Assembly (NCBI RefSeq): GCF_031453995.1 | Contig: NZ_JAVDPZ010000001.1 | Span: 124,001-188,000, forward strand | Origin: Nitrobacter vulgaris | Lineage (GTDB): Bacteria; Pseudomonadota; Alphaproteobacteria; Rhizobiales; Xanthobacteraceae | Direction of reading: 5' to 3' | DNA length: 64,000 bases | Shown here: positions 60,944 to 64,000 of the stretch, piece by piece | How positions within the stretch are numbered: the stretch's first letter is position 1 | Layout: every line of letters begins with the position of its first letter | Translations under genes and position numbers: made by a program | The notes under the pieces: generated by a model | The model's database searches: none | Seen by the model: the letters and a program-made list of their open reading frames with translations, nothing else | Told to the model about the DNA's origin: nothing

Positions 60944-63900
60944 TCCCATCGGTGGCTTCGAGCGCATCAAGGACTTCTTCATCTCCTACGTTGAGACCGC
61001 GTTCCGGATCTCCAGCGAGGAGACGGCCGGACGCCGCCGCGCGCTTCTGGAGTCCGACGGTGCACTGGCGACGGTGCCGTTCCTCGAACCCGTTCTGCGG
61101 TACGAGCAGTACGAGGATCCGCTTGAGAAGCTGATCTCCGACGAACGGCTAAGCCACCTCTCGGAGGCCGGCCGTAAGGCATTCGTCGAACTGGCTTTGT
61201 CGGGCCTGTTTGACGGCGAATCGGCCGCCGGTTCGATCAAGCGAAAATCGATGTACAATCCGTACATCCACCAGGTCGAGATGCTATTCCGCGGGGCGAA
61301 GCGGGGGAAGCCGGGAATCGTCACTTCAGGAACGGGCTCGGGTAAGACTGAGAGCTTCATGCTTCCTGTCCTGGCGACGCTCGCGAACGAGGCGGTGAAG
61401 TGGCCTGCGCCTCAACCGGGTTTCCTTCAGGAGAGGTGGTGGGCAGGAGGCGACCCGTTCGTCCACATGCGCCGCAACGAGAGCCCGAAACGCCCCAAGG
61501 CGCTCCGCGCGATCATCCTCTATCCGATGAACGCCCTGGTCGACGACCAAATGGTCCGTCTGCGGCGGACGCTTAACTCGCACGAGGCGCGCGCCGTGAT
61601 GGATGAGCACTTCTCGGGAAACCGCATCTTCTTCGGACAGTACACCAGTTCGACTCCCGTCACGGGCTACGAAATCCACCCGCGGCGATCCAAGGACAGG
61701 GGCGAAAAATCGCGCAGAGCGCGCAGAGGAGCTCTTCTTCGGGAGGAGATGCGCCGCTTCGAGAGCGACCAGGCCGCGGCGCGCCAGCACGACGCCGATG
61801 CGCGCCAGGCTGCTGCGGCGGCCGGCAAGAACGCGCCCGACCCGACCAGGTTCATCTTCCCGTCGGTGGACGGCGGCGAAATGGTGAGCCGGTGGGATAT
61901 GCATCGGGCGCCGCCGGACGTCCTAGTCACCAACGCGTCGATGCTGGGAACGATGCTGTCGCGCGAGGTCGAAGACCGGATCTTCGAATCCACGCGCGAG
62001 TGGCTGGCGGGCGATCCCGACTCCTATCTCTTCCTGATCATCGACGAATTGCATCTCGTGCGCGGTTCGGCCGGCACTGAAGTGTCGTTCCTCATCAAGT
62101 CGCTGCTGCAGCGTCTGGGTCTCGACAAGCCCGAATTAATCCACAAGGTCAGGATACTTGCGTCGAGCGCATCGCTCCCGCTCGATCCGGAGAACGAAGC
62201 GCAAAGCCTGCGATATCTGCGCGACCTCTTCGCGCCCTATGGCACCAGCCAGAGCCCCGGCGATCCCGGCACCCTGGAGACGGCGTTCTGGCGCGACTGT
62301 GTCGTTCCGGGAAAGCCGCATCTCGACCGGATCGCGCTCGCCCAGCTGCCGATAGGACCGTTCGCGGACCTCGTCGCCGCCTCGGATCCGAAGAACGAAG
62401 GGCTTGTCAGGGACGTGCCGCGATCCAGACCCGTCGAGGCGGCGCTTGAGAAGATCGGCGCGGCGCTTGGCTTGAATCCGAAGGATTCCGAGTTTGTTCA
62501 GACGCTCTCGCGCCGCGCCGCCGAGATACTGACGAGCGCCTGCATCGATGGCGACAACGTGAGGGCGACCTCGATCGACCGGCTCGCGGCCGCCATTTTC
62601 GGAGACGCTGGCGCCACGCACGCGTTGAAAGGCCTGATGTTGGCTCGCGCGCTTCCGGAGAGCGAAGGCCACAAGGGGGCGACTCCGCAGGGCCTTCCGT
62701 CGTTCCGCTTTCACGGATTCATTCGCAACGTCGAAGGGCTGTTTGGCTCGGTCGATGTCGGGAACACCGAAATCAGGATCGGCGACCTTACGATCGAACG
62801 CGGCGTGTCCCACGGCAGGCCCATAGGCGACTCTGCCCGCGGCCGGCGCCTTTTCGAACTCCTGTATTGCGAGGCCTGCGGTGAGCTTCTTCTCGGCGGA
62901 CAACGCGGATCGAGCGCCGGCAACACAAATGTGGTCGAGCTTCTTCCCTCGGCGGCGGACCTCGAGGCGATTCCTGAGAAGGCGAGCTCGGAATACTACG
63001 ACAAGATGACCTGGGCGCAGTTCGCCGTCTTCTGGCCGAAGTCCGCCACCCCCCGGACATCCGAACGCGGCTACGATGTTTGGACGAAGGCGGCATTGGA
63101 CCCGAGCACCGGAGCGGTCACCGAGCGCGACGACGTCCCGTCGGGCCACATCGGCGGCCACATTTATTTCCAGACCGACGCGGCGATAACCAACTCGCGC
63201 GGAAAGACCGACCGGTTAAGGATGGCACAACCCTTTTGCTGCCCGAAGTGCGGGACGGATTACTCGTTCCGGCCCAGAACCGGCCGAGCGAGCTCGCCGA
63301 TCCGCGCGTTCCGGACCGGCGTCGGCAAGGCCTCGCAGATGGTCGCCACCGAGCTCTTCGAGCTTCTCCACGCGATCCGCGCCGAGCCGAAGAGCATCGT
63401 GTTCTCCGACAGCCGGCAGGACGCGGCCAACCAATCGCTGGAGATCGAGCGGCTACATCTGCGGGACCTGCGCCGTGAGATCTTGGTAACAGCAGCGCGC
63501 GAATGCCTCGCGGAAGCCCAGGCGAAGTACGTCAGCCAGGAGGAGAGGGAGCGGATACTCCGAGGGCTGAAGGACGACATGAAGGCTATGATGGCCCGCA
63601 TGACGCAGTGGACGAAGATAGACGACGAGTTGAAGGGCATAGACCTCGGCTCGAAGAAAATCCGTCTCGACTATCTACTGCAGTACGGTAGCAGGGACCG
63701 CGCGCTGTCGCGGATCACCGCCGAATTCGTCGGTCTCGGCATCCATCCGTTCGACGAGGTCGGCAGGGCGAAATTCGACGACAAGCCGTGGTGGGACGCG
63801 TTCGGCCGATTGGCGGGAGTGGCCCAATTCTCTCCTCAGCTGCCGGCAGACCGGCAGCTGGACCTGGAGAGGAGGATTATGACCAACCAGTACGAACTGG

Positions 63901-64000
63901 TCGAAGACGTGATCTTCGCCAACACGTTCTTCGCGCTGGAGGAGACCGGTCTGGCTTATCCGTCGCTGTTCCAAAAGGCGAGCGACGAGACACGCAAACT
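60936..64000 (+). CDS. druE: Very large DEAD/DEAH helicase (DruE-like), 3' end beyond the window
   Basis: The frame is open from GTG 60936 to the window end (at least 1021 codons). Walker A is GTGSGKT (132-138), motif Ia LYPMNALVDDQMVRLR, Walker B DELH (370-373) in IIDELHLVRGSAGTEV. Cys pairs CEAC (645-648) and CPKC (769-772) could bind zinc between the RecA lobes, and FSDSRQDAA (823-831) opens the second lobe, a motif typical of helicases linked to DUF1998. Length and the long insertion fit DruE of Druantia, which can exceed 1800 aa; DrmA of DISARM and MrfA-like helicases share parts. The GTG overlaps the preceding gene by 8 nt. Confidence 0.85.
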   Translation, partial: MLDPIGGFERIKDFFISYVETAFRISSEETAGRRRALLESDGALATVPFLEPVLRYEQYEDPLEKLISDERLSHLSEAGRKAFVELALSGLFDGESAAGSIKRKSMYNPYIHQVEMLFRGAKRGKPGIVTSGTGSGKTESFMLPVLATLANEAVKWPAPQPGFLQERWWAGGDPFVHMRRNESPKRPKALRAIILYPMNALVDDQMVRLRRTLNSHEARAVMDEHFSGNRIFFGQYTSSTPVTGYEIHPRRSKDRGEKSRRARRGALLREEMRRFESDQAAARQHDADARQAAAAAGKNAPDPTRFIFPSVDGGEMVSRWDMHRAPPDVLVTNASMLGTMLSREVEDRIFESTREWLAGDPDSYLFLIIDELHLVRGSAGTEVSFLIKSLLQRLGLDKPELIHKVRILASSASLPLDPENEAQSLRYLRDLFAPYGTSQSPGDPGTLETAFWRDCVVPGKPHLDRIALAQLPIGPFADLVAASDPKNEGLVRDVPRSRPVEAALEKIGAALGLNPKDSEFVQTLSRRAAEILTSACIDGDNVRATSIDRLAAAIFGDAGATHALKGLMLARALPESEGHKGATPQGLPSFRFHGFIRNVEGLFGSVDVGNTEIRIGDLTIERGVSHGRPIGDSARGRRLFELLYCEACGELLLGGQRGSSAGNTNVVELLPSAADLEAIPEKASSEYYDKMTWAQFAVFWPKSATPRTSERGYDVWTKAALDPSTGAVTERDDVPSGHIGGHIYFQTDAAITNSRGKTDRLRMAQPFCCPKCGTDYSFRPRTGRASSPIRAFRTGVGKASQMVATELFELLHAIRAEPKSIVFSDSRQDAANQSLEIERLHLRDLRREILVTAARECLAEAQAKYVSQEERERILRGLKDDMKAMMARMTQWTKIDDELKGIDLGSKKIRLDYLLQYGSRDRALSRITAEFVGLGIHPFDEVGRAKFDDKPWWDAFGRLAGVAQFSPQLPADRQLDLERRIMTNQYELVEDVIFANTFFALEETGLAYPSLFQKASDETRK

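Noticed and set aside
55058..64000. Classical restriction-modification system or DISARM
   Set aside because: No endonuclease gene is next to the methylase, and no separate DrmB or PLD (DrmC) gene is seen. The methylase-unknown-coiled-coil-helicase order fits Druantia type II better. DISARM cannot be fully excluded until the end of the helicase is read.
1..64000. CRISPR arrays, rRNA genes and complete insertion sequences
   Set aside because: No spaced direct-repeat array, rRNA motif or transposase was seen in the window.

Overview
The window looks like the chromosome of a GC-rich alphaproteobacterium of the Bradyrhizobium/Nitrobacter/Rhodopseudomonas/Afipia group (Nitrobacteraceae). The evidence is the gene order tpiA-secG-pyrG-kdsA-eno-ftsB-pdhABC-lpdA, argS-SPOR-nagZ-scpAB and gyrA-coaD-cyclophilins-queA-tgt, an E1-beta subunit carrying its own lipoyl domain, EcfG-like promoters, and a dispersed palindromic repeat of a type I associate with this family. 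The genus is not settled from the sequence alone.

Layout. 1-4647: a Bat-type operon (DUF4381-like protein, BatA-like VWA protein, VWA-TPR fusion, BatD-like protein), entered after an AT-rich junction with no moxR or DUF58 gene visible. 4733-6387: a Tat-exported arylsulfatase broken by a frameshift. 6677-10439 (minus): trpC, trpD and a PpiD-like membrane foldase. 10694-18495: tpiA, secG, pyrG, an exported PAAR-like protein, kdsA, an MFS exporter, queF and eno. 18596-22036: two unrelated alpha/beta-hydrolase proteins, an ICMT-like methyltransferase and an FMN reductase. 22097-29231: ftsB and the pyruvate dehydrogenase genes (pdhA, lipoyl-pdhB, pdhC, lpdA) with two envelope proteins inserted. 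29917-39362: an ExoR-like protein, xthA, an A-type Fe-S carrier, dgt, argS, a SPOR protein, nagZ, scpA and scpB. 39716-48846: gyrA, coaD, two cyclophilins, queA, tgt, a zinc-ribbon protein and a cysteine synthase. 48966-53694: small secreted and membrane proteins, a PcfJ-like protein, stress-type genes with EcfG-like promoters, and an outer-membrane beta-barrel.

From 54027 to the end the window enters a genomic island. A 45-nt 3' fragment of a tRNA-Lys(UUU) gene marks the edge, with the geometry expected of a tyrosine-recombinase attachment site. After about 1 kb without a convincing gene come four tightly coupled genes on the plus strand: a C5-cytosine methyltransferase, an 853-aa protein of no recognised fold, a 698-aa coiled-coil protein, and a very large DEAD/DEAH helicase of the DUF1998-associated type that runs off the window. 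This order matches the anti-phage system Druantia type II (DruM, DruF, DruG, DruE). This is the most notable content of the window.

Three steps of the queuosine pathway (queF, queA, tgt) lie at two loci, and the Tgt here lacks the three cysteines that normally hold its structural zinc. Start codons were moved inward from the longest reading frame where family length, homologous N-termini or a Shine-Dalgarno sequence favoured it; each such case is stated. Family assignments come from recognised motifs and remembered families, not from database searches.
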